Source: Asticcacaulis sp. (GTDB taxonomy: Bacteria; Pseudomonadota; Alphaproteobacteria; Caulobacterales; Caulobacteraceae). Taken from it: a stretch of DNA of 64,000 nt. Under the pieces are notes generated by a model. The model was not told the DNA's origin. It did no database searches and worked only from the letters and a program-made list of their open reading frames with translations. The DNA lies in assembly GCA_024707255.1 (NCBI GenBank), contig JANQAC010000001.1:1-64000 (forward strand), given 5' to 3'. Positions 27,446-36,561 of this stretch are shown in pieces (positions within the stretch are counted from its first letter, which is position 1; each line of letters begins with the position of its first letter). A program made the translations under genes and the position numbers.

Positions 27446-28643
27446 TCCGGCCGCCTTCACCGAAGTCGAATGTCTCGATACATTCGCGGATCTTTTCCGA
27501 AACCCGCTGTGCGCCGCGCCGGTCGATACCCGCACAGACCACCACAAACTCTTCCCCGCCCCAGCGCGCCACCAGATCGACCGCGCGCACATTGCGGCTG
27601 ATCACCCCGGCAATCTGGGCCAGCACCCGGTCGCCATACGCGTGGCCAAAGCGGTCGTTCAGCGCCTTGAAGTGGTCTATATCGATCAGGATGACGGTCA
27701 TCGCCGCCTCACGCCGCGCCCGGCGCAATTCCTCAAAGCGTTCGGTGACACCCCGGCGGTTCAGCACCTTCGTCAGGTGATCGTGGCGCGCCGCCTCCTG
27801 CGCCTCACGCAAGGCCAGGGCATCCAGGGTCCGGCGCTCGCGCAAGGCCCGCCGCAGATTACTGAGCCGGTAGCCGAGATAGGCGACGATCATCAGGATC
27901 CACAGGCCGAGCAACAGCGAATACCACTGCGCGTCGCTCATGATCGCAGTCCTGATCTCAATGCCCTTTATCCGGAAGGCGTGCGGCCCCAGCGGTGCCT
28001 CGGAACCGGTTTCGATGATGATCGAGGTGATATTATCGAACTGCGGCCGGCCATACTGCGGGGCCAGTTTGTATTTGCGCAGCCACCAGTCGGCCACGCC
28101 GAAATCATCGGGCACGAAGCTGGTCCGCTGCCATTTTCCGGGCGTGGTGTCGGCCTCCACGCGCAGATATTTCGGCGTGTCGTCATCGGTGGCGCGGCTG
28201 TAATGCGGGTCGAAATTCTTGAGATGCACCCGGAATGAGGTCGCGTGGCCCTCGTACATCAGGGTGATGGCGAGGGTGCGCATATTGGTCAGGTTCAGGC
28301 CGTGCGTGCCACGATTGCGATCGACAAACAGTTCATAGCCGCAATAGGGATACGGGTTGCCGGCACGCAGGTCGCAATCCCAGGCCAGCGGCCCGGTGCC
28401 CTGCACCACCGTCTTGCCGCCGGAATCGGCATCGGAAAAGACCAGATGACTGTTTGAGGCGGTACTGGCCGGTGTAAAGTGCGTGGTGCGCAGGAGTATC
28501 TGGTCCTGCCAGATGACGGCCCCGGCGGTGAGCAGCAACAGCCCCAGCAGTGCCAGTTCAAACCTGACATTCGCCAGCAGGCGCGCGGTTCGGCCGGCAC
28601 GCTCCGCGAAATCCTTAGGCAAGCCCTTGATACGCAAGGCCAT
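27297..28643 (-). CDS. Membrane-bound diguanylate cyclase (GGDEF domain)
   Basis: 448 residues. A transmembrane helix (residues about 29-49), a periplasmic sensor domain of about 190 residues, a second helix (about 240-260), a short coiled linker (LRRALRERRTLDALALREAQEAA) and a C-terminal GGDEF domain. The active site reads GGEEF, a functional variant, preceded five residues earlier by RAVD (the RxxD inhibitory site), so product feedback is expected. It makes cyclic di-GMP from two GTP, and the sensed signal is unknown. No EAL domain. Convergent with the HAAS gene. The upstream 28644-28873 stretch is AT-rich and holds the divergent start regions. Confidence 0.9.
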   Translation of the reverse strand: MALRIKGLPKDFAERAGRTARLLANVRFELALLGLLLLTAGAVIWQDQILLRTTHFTPASTASNSHLVFSDADSGGKTVVQGTGPLAWDCDLRAGNPYPYCGYELFVDRNRGTHGLNLTNMRTLAITLMYEGHATSFRVHLKNFDPHYSRATDDDTPKYLRVEADTTPGKWQRTSFVPDDFGVADWWLRKYKLAPQYGRPQFDNITSIIIETGSEAPLGPHAFRIKGIEIRTAIMSDAQWYSLLLGLWILMIVAYLGYRLSNLRRALRERRTLDALALREAQEAARHDHLTKVLNRRGVTERFEELRRARREAAMTVILIDIDHFKALNDRFGHAYGDRVLAQIAGVISRNVRAVDLVARWGGEEFVVVCAGIDRRGAQRVSEKIRECIETFDFGEGGRITASFGIHWSNVPEKELSQMVALADIALYAAKAGGRNCVRLHRPAMKAA

Positions 28644-28873
28644 TCACTACCTCAAACCACAGGTTTCCATTTTCCCTGTGGATATCTTACACGCCAACCC
28701 TAAGCGGACCGTGAAGGTTTAGCGTTAACGCGGTTATCTTAAATCATCGCATCCATTATTATTTTCTTTTTATTTCGTTTTATATCATTTTATAACTTGT
28801 AGTATTTTTATAGCCAATTAACCTGGGAACAAAGCACCCGTCTTTCGTCCGGGTGCAGACATGGGAGATATCA
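28644..28873. other. AT-rich divergent intergenic region
   Basis: A 230-base spacer between the leftward GGDEF gene and the rightward lipoprotein gene. The stretch 28735-28815 is almost pure A/T, unusual for this genome. It probably holds divergent promoters, but no single -35/-10 pair stands out. Confidence 0.4.
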
Positions 28874-30313
28874 ATGACTGTGTTTGCCTTTTCCCGCATT
28901 CTGGCGCTTTCGGCCTTCGTGACTTTCGCCCTGACCGCTTGCGGCACCAGCACGCAGGCATCCCCGGCAGAACCGCCGCCTGCGCCAGACTCCGCGGTTC
29001 AGGCGGTCTTTGCCACGACAGACTCCGACTTTCCCAATCCCGAACGCGGCTTCTACCATGCGTCGGCTACCGGCCTGGAGGCGCTCGACGCCGCTGAAAT
29101 GACGCAAGCCTACGCCGATGGCTATCGGCTGATCTATGTCCGGATCAATCTGGATGACTACCTTGATGCCGACCTGCCGCCCGCCTTTCTGCAGCGGCTT
29201 GAGGCCGGCTTCGCCGTCGCCCGCTCATCCGGCGTCAAGCTGATCGTCCGCGCCACCTATAATTATCCGCAGGGCGAGACCGAATATCACGATGCCAAGG
29301 ACGCCTCCCTGGCGCGGGTGAAAAGCCAGCTTGCGCAGCTCAAGCCGCTCCTCAATCGCAATGCCGACGTCATCGCCTTCATGCAGGCCGGCTTCATCGG
29401 CGCCTGGGGCGAGTGGCACACCTCGTCAAACAACCTCACAACGCCCGAAAACCGCACCGCGATCAAAGACGCCCTGCTCGATGCCGTGCCGCCGACGCGC
29501 TTCATCCAGTTCCGCTATCCGCCCTATATCCGCGACTGGTATCCAAACCCGCCGGGCGTGACCGCGGCGATAAAAGACAATTTCCGCATCGGTTTTCATA
29601 ACGACTGCTTCCTGGCCAGCCAGACGGATGTCGGCACCTATTCGGAAGACCCGGCCACCCGCGCCGGCGAGCAGCAGTTCACCGACGCGCTGGGCGATGC
29701 CGGCCCCTTCGGCGGCGAGACCTGCAATCCGGCCGATGACCCTGGTGCTATCCCCCGCACCGCCTGCGCCGATATCCTGGCCGAAGGCGCGCGCTACAAT
29801 CTCACCTACCTGAATGATGGCTATTATCGCCGCCTGTTCCATGACAACTGGACAAAAGGCGGCTGCATGACCGAGGTTCGCAGCCATATGGGCTACCGCC
29901 TGGCCCTCGTCAGCGTGGCTCATGCGAAAACCGCCGCACGCGGCAGTGATTTGTTGATTTCAATCGTGATACGTAACAGCGGCTGGGCACGGCTCTATAA
30001 CGCCCGGCCGGTCGAGATCATTCTGCGCGATCCGGTCTCCGGAGACCTTCGGCGTCTGGAAGCAAACGGCGCCGATCCGCGCCGCTGGCTGCCGGGCGCG
30101 GATACGACTGAGACCCTTAAAATCAGCCTGCCGGCGGATTTACCCGCGGGCACGCGCGAGGTCTGGCTGGCCCTGCCCGATGCCGACAGCCGGATTCAGG
30201 CCGATCCGCGCTTTGCTATCCGCCTGGCCAATGCCGATAACGCGGCGAAAGGCCAGACATGGGACGCGGACCTGGGCGCCTTCGCGCTCGGCACCACGTT
30301 AGATATAAGGTAG
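28874..30313 (+). CDS. DUF4874/DUF4832 lipoprotein
   Basis: 479 residues from the ATG at 28874 (GGGAGA upstream). An upstream start at 28853 is unlikely, because a lipoprotein signal ending LTACG (lipobox, Cys about 24) begins here. The N-terminal half has the DUF4874 pattern (NPERGFYH, RLIYVRINLDDY, FMQAGFIGAWGEWH), a TIM-barrel-like fold. The C-terminal half is DUF4832 (GYRLALVSVAHAKTA, IVIRNSGWARLYNARPVEIILRD, beta sandwich). These domains co-occur in secreted proteins of bacteria that degrade polysaccharide and resemble glycosidases, but no activity is established. It sits near other glycan-active genes. Confidence 0.82.
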   Translation: MTVFAFSRILALSAFVTFALTACGTSTQASPAEPPPAPDSAVQAVFATTDSDFPNPERGFYHASATGLEALDAAEMTQAYADGYRLIYVRINLDDYLDADLPPAFLQRLEAGFAVARSSGVKLIVRATYNYPQGETEYHDAKDASLARVKSQLAQLKPLLNRNADVIAFMQAGFIGAWGEWHTSSNNLTTPENRTAIKDALLDAVPPTRFIQFRYPPYIRDWYPNPPGVTAAIKDNFRIGFHNDCFLASQTDVGTYSEDPATRAGEQQFTDALGDAGPFGGETCNPADDPGAIPRTACADILAEGARYNLTYLNDGYYRRLFHDNWTKGGCMTEVRSHMGYRLALVSVAHAKTAARGSDLLISIVIRNSGWARLYNARPVEIILRDPVSGDLRRLEANGADPRRWLPGADTTETLKISLPADLPAGTREVWLALPDADSRIQADPRFAIRLANADNAAKGQTWDADLGAFALGTTLDIR

Positions 30314-30411
30314 GCCCTGCCCTTAAAGCCAAACTTGCCAATCCCCTTGTTCACGATTAGCCTCGGCACTGTACTTTGCGAAAGCGCACTGTCACAAAAG
30401 GGGGAAACATA

Positions 30412-31206
30412 ATGTCATTTACCATCGCCAATGTCTTCGGCGGCACCTTTTCCAGCATCCGGAAAGGATTCATTCCGCTGCTCATTGTCACCCTGCTGCT
30501 CTATCTGGGACCAAACCTGCTTGTCACCCTGGGCCTGCGCTTTGGAATGGGCGTTAACCTGGGCACGCTCGCGGCCTTTCAGGGCAAGGCCCTGGCTGTA
30601 ACCATAGCGGCCTCGCTCGTGATGTATTTTCTGGTTTTCGTCCATATCAGCACGGTGACCGAGATCACCGTCCTGACCGCCACGGACCAGCCCGTTAATC
30701 TGGGCACGATTTTGAAACATGGTGTCGTCAATGCTATCCCCATCTTCGTGATCTATCTGCTGTGCGGTATCGGCTGGATGATCGGCAGTCTGTTCCTGCT
30801 CGTTCCCGGCTTTATTTTCGGCACCATCTTCTCGCTTGTCATACCCATCTATGTCGCGGAAAGGTCGGGTATATTCAAAGCGTTCGGTCGCTCACGCGCG
30901 CTGACCAAGGGGCGCCGCTGGGGTGTTTTCGGCTTCTGGTGCCTGATCGTGGTCATTTTCTACATCCTGATGCTGGCCATCGAAATGCCCATCATCATGC
31001 CGATCATGCGCCAGGCCATGCAGGCCCAGACCACCGGACAGACGCCCACGGATTTCATGCCGCCCGGGTCGATGCTGGTCCTGCTCACCATTGCCGGCAG
31101 CCTGGCCAGCGTCATCTTCCTGATGATCAATGCCACGGTCTATAACTGCCTGCGCTTCGAGAAGGAGCGCTATACCGGCCTGAACGTGGAAAAGATCTTC
31201 GAGTAG
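30412..31206 (+). CDS. Polytopic membrane protein (GPDPase membrane-domain / YciC-like)
   Basis: 264 residues from 30412, where GGGGGAAA precedes the ATG. About six hydrophobic segments. The arrangement VVNAIPIFVIYLLCGIGWMIGSLFLLVPGFIF, then the conserved ERSGIFKAFGRSRALTKGRRWGVFG loop, is typical of the glycerophosphodiester phosphodiesterase membrane-domain / YciC-like family. No catalytic domain is attached. The function of stand-alone members is unknown. A strong hairpin follows the stop, so it is monocistronic or ends its operon. Confidence 0.7.
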   Translation: MSFTIANVFGGTFSSIRKGFIPLLIVTLLLYLGPNLLVTLGLRFGMGVNLGTLAAFQGKALAVTIAASLVMYFLVFVHISTVTEITVLTATDQPVNLGTILKHGVVNAIPIFVIYLLCGIGWMIGSLFLLVPGFIFGTIFSLVIPIYVAERSGIFKAFGRSRALTKGRRWGVFGFWCLIVVIFYILMLAIEMPIIMPIMRQAMQAQTTGQTPTDFMPPGSMLVLLTIAGSLASVIFLMINATVYNCLRFEKERYTGLNVEKIFE

Positions 31207-31214
31207 AACTTTTA

Positions 31215-31242
31215 AGCGGCGGAACCCACCGGTTCCGCCGCT
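31215..31242. terminator. Strong hairpin after the membrane-protein gene
   Basis: AGCGGCGGAACC (31215-31226), CACC, GGTTCCGCCGCT (31231-31242): a perfect 12-base stem with a 4-base loop, 9 bases past the stop. No T-tract follows, so it is either a T-less terminator or an mRNA stabiliser. Confidence 0.55.
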
Positions 31243-31324
31243 ACACAACTATCCCTTAGGTGATGATCTAAAATCGTGTGCGGGCCGGTGCGGCCGACTT
31301 TCCCTCGGATCACACCACTATTTT

Positions 31325-31359
31325 TTGACACTGCCCACCTTTGATGATAGCGCTGTCAT
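31325..31359 (+). promoter_or_regulatory. lacI-gene promoter with LacI-type operator
   Basis: TTGACA (31325-31330) is followed 14 bases later by the palindrome TGATAGC-GCTGTCA (31345-31358), which would cover the -10. The same operator occurs three to four times upstream of the TonB receptor, so the regulator most likely represses both itself and the receptor. Confidence 0.75.
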
Positions 31360-31477
31360 TGAATAACCGTGCCGAATTTGTCTAAATCAAACAATCGCCC
31401 GGTAAAACCCCTTCGGACTTGTCCTCAGCAATGCGTACAGATAGATATTCGGCAATAGTCAGGGGGCGGCACGCAAA

Positions 31478-32515
31478 GTGTTAGACAAGTCGGCCAGGCG
31501 CAGTGTACGGGCCTCCAGTTCGGGGCGCGCAACACTGGACGATATTGCCGCGAAACTCGGCGTATCAAGCATTACCGTGTCGCGGGCGTTTCGCAATCCG
31601 GGCAAGGTCGCGGACGAATTGCGCGAACGGATAATTAAGGTGGCCGATGAGCTTGGCTATGTCCGCAACAGAGCCGCGAGTACCCTGGCCTCCGCCCGGT
31701 CCATGAATATCGCGGTCATCATCCCCTCCTTAGGCAACGCCGTCTTCGTCGACATACTGAACGGTATCGACAAAATCCTCCGGCCGCGCGGATACCAGAT
31801 GCTCCTGGGCGTCAGCCATTATTCATCGGAAGAGGAAGATGCGCTCGTCCGCGCCTATCTGGCCTTCGATCCCGACGGCATTATATTGCCAAGCCTGAAC
31901 TATCGGGAATCGACGCGGCACCTGCTTGAAAAGACCGGCGTGCCGGTCGTGCATCTCATGGAATTGTCCGACCAGCCTGACGTTCATTGCGTTGGCTTTT
32001 CGCAGGAAGCCGCCGGCAAGGCGATGACACAACACCTTCTGGCAAAGGGCTACAAACGCATCGCTTTTGTCGCTTCCCAGCTTGATTCGCGTACTCTGGC
32101 GCGCGGCCGCGGATACCGCGACGCCCTTGTGGAAACCGGGCTGTATGACCCGAAGCGCGAGCTTATGGTGCCGGATCCGTCCTCGATCGCCCTGGGCGGC
32201 CGCTTGCTTCAGCGCCTTCTGCAACAGGCCCCCGACACCGACGCGATCTTTTTCTGTAATGACGACCTGGCGCAGGGCGCGCTTTTTGAATGTGCGCGGC
32301 AACAGATTCCCGTGCCGTCGCAACTGGCCGTCGCCGGCTTCAATGACCTTTCTGCCTCGGCTTCGACCGTGCCTTCGCTGACCACAATCGCCACGCCGCG
32401 ATTCGATATCGGCGTCCAGGGCGCAAACATGCTCTTGTCCCTTATCGAACATCAAAGGGTAAACCGTTCGAGCATCGATCTGGGTTTTGAACTGAAGCCT
32501 CGGGAAAGTGCCTGA
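31478..32515 (+). CDS. LacI-family repressor, GntR (gluconate)-like
   Basis: 345 residues starting at GTG (AGGGGG upstream). The LacI helix-turn-helix ATLDDIAAKLGVSSITVSRAFRNP (residues about 18-41) and hinge (LGYVRNRAASTLAS) are followed by a periplasmic-binding-protein-like effector domain (NIAVIIPSLGNAVFVDILNGI to the C-terminus). The sequence most resembles the gluconate repressor branch, consistent with the GntK and GntP genes nearby. It should bind the TGTTAGCGCTGTCA-type sites at 31345, 32640, 32725 and 32813. The inducer is probably an aldonate or its lactone (inference). The 118 bases ahead of it carry its own operator. Confidence 0.9.
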   Translation: MLDKSARRSVRASSSGRATLDDIAAKLGVSSITVSRAFRNPGKVADELRERIIKVADELGYVRNRAASTLASARSMNIAVIIPSLGNAVFVDILNGIDKILRPRGYQMLLGVSHYSSEEEDALVRAYLAFDPDGIILPSLNYRESTRHLLEKTGVPVVHLMELSDQPDVHCVGFSQEAAGKAMTQHLLAKGYKRIAFVASQLDSRTLARGRGYRDALVETGLYDPKRELMVPDPSSIALGGRLLQRLLQQAPDTDAIFFCNDDLAQGALFECARQQIPVPSQLAVAGFNDLSASASTVPSLTTIATPRFDIGVQGANMLLSLIEHQRVNRSSIDLGFELKPRESA

Positions 32516-32623
32516 AAACCGGCTTGCACCCGTGATAAAATTTGACCGCAGCGGGATCAACTCAGACATTTTTTAAAAATCGGATTTGACTCCGGCGAAA
32601 TTTCACGCATAGTGACGTTCGCA

Positions 32624-32653
32624 TGACAGCGTTACCATCTGATAGCGCTATCA
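32624..32653. promoter_or_regulatory. LacI operator pair, distal
   Basis: A perfect palindrome TGATAGC-GCTATCA at 32640-32653, with a degenerate site TGACAGC-GTTACCA at 32624-32637 phased 16 bases before it. Confidence 0.75.
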
Positions 32654-32724
32654 TGTAATAAAATATGACACAGGAAATGCCCTTGCCTGCCCGGAAACGG
32701 TCGGGCTTTTACAAAACCAAACAA

Positions 32725-32738
32725 TGTTAGCGCTGTCA
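32725..32738. promoter_or_regulatory. LacI operator, middle
   Basis: TGTTAGC-GCTGTCA, identical to the copy at 32813-32826, 88 bases apart. Confidence 0.8.
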
Positions 32739-32812
32739 TTATGCTTATAAAGCATAAGGCAGATAACGCAATGCTATGCGATAAAAAGCGGCATGAAAAT
32801 GCCCGCGCACAA

Positions 32813-32826
32813 TGTTAGCGCTGTCA
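32813..32826. promoter_or_regulatory. LacI operator, proximal to the receptor gene
   Basis: TGTTAGC-GCTGTCA, 40 bases ahead of the receptor ATG and overlapping the candidate -10 CATAAT. Several spaced operators allow DNA looping. Confidence 0.8.
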
Positions 32827-32866
32827 TAATGCACCACATTGTTTTCAAACAGGATTGGGAAAGAAT

Positions 32867-35790
32867 ATGCACAACTCGAAGCGAAACATCTTGATCGGAT
32901 CAGGGTCGCTGCTGGCGTTCTGCGCCTTTGCGGGCGCCGTTCTGGCGGCCGAGCCCGCGCCGCAGCAAACGGACAAGTCCGATGACACCACTGTCGTTGT
33001 CGTCACCGCCTCGCGCATCACATCACGCGGCTTCAAGGCCCCTACCCCGACAACCTCCATCAGCACGACGGACATCGCCAACATGGCGCAGCCGAACGTG
33101 TTCACCACGATCACGCAATTGCCTTCCCTGCAAGGCTCCAGCGGCGTGGCCACCAATACGTTCAGCACATCGAGCGGCCAGCAGGGCCTCAGCTCCTTCG
33201 CCCTGCGCGGCCTGGGCGTCAGCCGCACCCTGACCCTGCTCGACGGCCAGCGCGTCGTCCCTTCCAATATCGGCACCGGCGCCCCTGACATCAGCCTGTT
33301 CCCGCAACTGCTGCTCAAGCGCGTGGACGTGGTCAATGGCGGCGCCTCCGCTTCCTGGGGGTCCGATGCCGTCGGCGGCGTCGTCAATTTCATCACCGAC
33401 AAAAAATTCGAGGGCTTCAAGGCCAATGTCGAAATGGGTGAAACGACCTATGGCGATGACAAGCAGGGGCTGGTCCAGATGGCCTTCGGCAAGTCCTTCC
33501 TGGAAGGTAAGCTGCACACCGAGTTCGCCGTTGAATACCACAAGGAAGACGGCATCGAAGCCGGCGACTTTGGCGAGAATGCCGCCAACGGCCGTGACTG
33601 GTATCGCAGTTCAACCCTGGTCAATACCGGCATCACCAATAACGGCTCACCGCAGTACGTGAACGTCGATCACGCTCAATCCACCACCTATTCGAAATAT
33701 GGTTTGATCACCTCCGGCCCGCTGCAGGGCATTGCCTTCGATCAGAACGGTAATCCGTATAACTTCGCCTATGGCTCGAACGGCGTACCGCAAAAGGATG
33801 CAGCCGGCACGGTCGCGGGCTGCTATATCGGCTTCTGCGTTGGCGGCGACACCTCAGCCAATGTCGGCGTCGGGGCCAGCCTGCAATCGGCCATCACCCG
33901 GTCGAACTTCTATAATCGCACCTCGTTCGATCTGAACGAGGACAACGAAATCTACTTCACCATCAACCTGGCCAAGGTCGATACGCACAACCAGCCGAAC
34001 CCCGGCTTTACCGAACCGGGCCTGACTATCCAGTGCTCGAACCCTTACGTGCCTGACACGATTGTCACCCAGTGCGGCCTGAATGGTATTACCAGCTTCA
34101 AATTGGGCACGGTTACGCCCTTCCTGCCCAGCATCCGCGTCAATACCGAGCGCAAGCAGGAACGGTTTGTTGTCGGCGCCGACGGCAAGTTCGAGCTGTT
34201 TGGCAGCAACTGGAACTACGACGCCTATTACGAGCACGGCAAGCAGAACTCGGATATCTTTGTCCATAACCTCCTGCTGAAGGGCCGCTTTACCGCCGCG
34301 ATCGATGCGGTAGAAGAGAATGGCGTCATAGTCTGCCGTGATCCGGTGGCCCGCGCCAATGGCTGCCAGCCGATCAATGTTATCGGCAACCAGACCCCGA
34401 GCGCCTCGGCGATCGCCTATCTGCAACCGGCCGTCGGCGCCTACCAGAATACGATCCAGACCCAGGACGTAACGGCCGTCAGCATTTCGGGCGAGCCTTT
34501 CTCACTGTGGGCCGGCCCGGTTTCGATGGCGACCGGTGCGGAATATCGCCGCGAATGGTACAGCGCCGTGGCCGATCCCTATGGCAACGGCACGACCACG
34601 CCTTATAATGCCGACTATCCGGCCGATCCGCTGCTCAGCACGGGCGGCGGCAATTTCTACGCCGGCAACTACCGCAACGGCACAGGCAGCTTCAACGTTA
34701 TCGAAGCCTTCCTGGAATTTAACGTGCCGCTGCTTAATTCCGACGCGACCGGCCAGCTCAACATGAACGTCGCCGGCCGTGCCGAAAAATACAGCACGGC
34801 GGGCAATGCCGAAGCCTGGAAGGTCGGCTTTACCTGGGATACCCCCTCAGCGGCCTGCGCTTCCGCACCGTCCGGTCCCAGGACGTGCGGGCGCCGAACC
34901 TGAACGACCTGTTCGGCCCAACCACCTCGACCAATATGCCGAACTTCACCAATCCGTTCACCAACACCACTTTGACCATTTCGCAGAACCAGGGCTCGAA
35001 CCCAGGCCTCAAGCCGGAAATCGCGCAAAACTTCACCTTCGGGGCGGTTCTGTCGAACCCCGACTGGCTGCCTGGTTTCAGCGCGTCGATCGACTATTAC
35101 GACATCAAGCTGGAAGACGCGATTGCCTCCGGTCCCAACGCCACCCAGCTCGTACAGTACTGCTTTGACGGCTCCGTGCCGGCGGCCTGTAACGCCTTCG
35201 ATCTGACCGGCGCCAACCCGTATGTCAATGTCGGCAGCATCAACGCCGCCTCGATCAAGACGAGCGGTGTCGATTATGAACTGAGCTATCAGATGCCGCG
35301 CCCGCTCGGTCTGCAGGGCAACCTGATCTTGCGCGGCCTGGCGACCAATGTGCATAACTTTACCACGGTACCGGGCCTGCCGGGCACCATTCCTTCGGAA
35401 TCCGCCGGACAGAACTCCGGTGCGACGCCTGACTGGAAAGCGCTGTTCGTCCAGACCTATTCGACGCCGACCTACAGCCTGACCCTGCAGGAACGCTGGT
35501 TCAGCAACGGCGTGATCGGTACGCAATATGTGGTTTGCAGCACGGGATGCCCGGTTTCGACCTCCAACAACCCGACCCTGGACAACAACACCATGAAGGG
35601 CGCGACCTATGTCGATCTGGCCGGTTCCTACAACATCAACAAGAATGTCGTGGCCTACTTCAAGATCGACAACCTGTTCAATGTCGATCCGGAGCCATCG
35701 CCCCAGACCAATACGGGCCTCGATGTAAACCCTGCGCTCTATGATACGCTCGGCCGCTTCTACCACGCAGGCCTGCGGTTCAACTTCTAA
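32867..35790 (+). pseudogene. TonB-dependent outer-membrane receptor, one frameshift
   Basis: About 974 residues when read across the shift. Starts at 32867 behind GGAAAG, with a signal peptide ending AVLAA and a short TonB-box region (TTVVVVTASRI). A plug domain follows (FALRGLGVSRTLTLLDGQRVV; VDVVNGGASASWGSDAVGGVVNF), then a long beta-barrel ending in a C-terminal Phe (RFNF), as outer-membrane barrels do. At 34842-34846 a run of five C should be six: the first frame goes out at TWDTPSAACAS, and the other frame continues GLRFRTVRSQDVRAPNLNDLFG, the conserved receptor motif, to 35790. A homopolymer indel error is likely. Four upstream LacI sites imply induction by a sugar acid or oligosaccharide, probably its substrate. 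Confidence 0.88.
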
Positions 35791-35798
35791 AACCATCC

Positions 35799-35855
35799 AC
35801 CGGATATCCGCTGCCTGGCGGCAGATATCCGGTGCTCCTTATTGGAGCGTTTTTC
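35799..35855 (+). terminator. Terminator after the receptor gene
   Basis: A large stem ACCGGATATC...GATATCCGGT (10 bases) is followed directly by GCTCC-TTATT-GGAGC and a T run (35850-35854). It is an efficient-looking end for the receptor transcript. Confidence 0.65.
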
Positions 35856-35908
35856 TCCCCCACTTGGCGCGATATCCTGGCAAGCGTGAGCGCAGCGATA
35901 TTCGAGCC

Positions 35909-35960
35909 ACATGCTTTCAGGCGAAGCCTTCTCCCTGGGCGCCTGGAAGCATGTTTTTTC
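35909..35960 (+). terminator. Second intrinsic terminator, in the gntK leader
   Basis: CATGCTTTCAGGCG (35910-35923) pairs with CGCCTGGAAGCATG (35940-35953) with one G-T pair, and TTTTTT follows. It lies only about 40 bases ahead of the gluconokinase start, with no clear promoter after it. So it may be an attenuator or a read-through terminator. Confidence 0.7.
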
Positions 35961-35999
35961 TTTTCATTCCACGTCCCTGTCGGGCTCCGAGGTAACGCA

Positions 36000-36527
36000 T
36001 TGACACTTTCGGCGAAGGCGATCGTCATCATGGGCATCAGCGGGTGCGGCAAATCCACCCTTGGCAATGCGCTGGCCGAGGCAACAGGATACCGGTTCAT
36101 CGAAGGGGACGATCTCCATACCCCGGAGAATATCGCCAAGATGTCCGCCGGCATCGCCCTGACGGATGATGACCGCTGGCCCTGGCTGGAACGCGTCGCC
36201 GATGTGCTGGGCAGCGCTGATGAAAGCAGTGGTGTCATCATCTCCTGCTCGGCCCTTAAATATATTTACCGCGATTTTCTGAGATTGCGGGCCGGGCACC
36301 CCATTCTGTTCGTCTTCCCGAATCTCCCGGTCGAGGTCGTGCGCGCCCGTCTGCGCCATCGTTCCGACCATTACATGCCGCCGAGCTTAGTGGACAGTCA
36401 GTTGGCAATACTCGAACCGCCCCGGCCGGATGAACGGGTGCTGATCCTGAATGGTACGCCCACCACCGCCCAGTCCGTCAACCTGGTCATGGGTTATCTT
36501 TCGGCCCTGACCGAACTCCCCACCTGA
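36000..36527 (+). CDS. gntK: Gluconokinase
   Basis: 175 residues from a TTG at 36000, chosen because GAGG lies 7 bases upstream and the length is then normal. Further upstream the frame stays open but covers the terminator. P-loop GISGCGKST (residues 12-20), the gluconokinase hallmark EGDDLHTPENIAKM, then DDDRWPWL, SCSALKYIYRDFLR and a lid with ARLRHRSDHYMPPSLVDSQLAILEP. It phosphorylates D-gluconate to 6-phosphogluconate in the cytoplasm, feeding the Entner-Doudoroff or pentose phosphate route. Neighbouring LacI/GntR-type regulator and GntP permease fit. Expression may depend on read-through of the terminator at 35909-35960. Confidence 0.92.
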   Translation: MTLSAKAIVIMGISGCGKSTLGNALAEATGYRFIEGDDLHTPENIAKMSAGIALTDDDRWPWLERVADVLGSADESSGVIISCSALKYIYRDFLRLRAGHPILFVFPNLPVEVVRARLRHRSDHYMPPSLVDSQLAILEPPRPDERVLILNGTPTTAQSVNLVMGYLSALTELPT

Positions 36528-36561
36528 TCCCTCCCCCCACACCGGAATTGAGGTTACGCTT

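Larger units (their letters stand above)
32516..32866 (+). promoter_or_regulatory. Receptor control region without genes
   Basis: A 350-base stretch that holds no gene. It carries three clear LacI operators and one degenerate site (listed separately). A small perfect repeat ATGCTT-ATA-AAGCAT follows the second operator at 32741-32755. CATAAT at 32825-32830 overlaps the last operator and is the best -10 candidate; no convincing -35 is seen. Confidence 0.6.

Noticed and set aside
31215..31242. Perfect 12-base palindrome as a possible LacI operator
   Set aside because: Its core is GGAACC-CACC-GGTTCC, unlike the TGNTAGCGCTNTCA sites, and it sits right after a stop codon, so it fits a 3' hairpin better.
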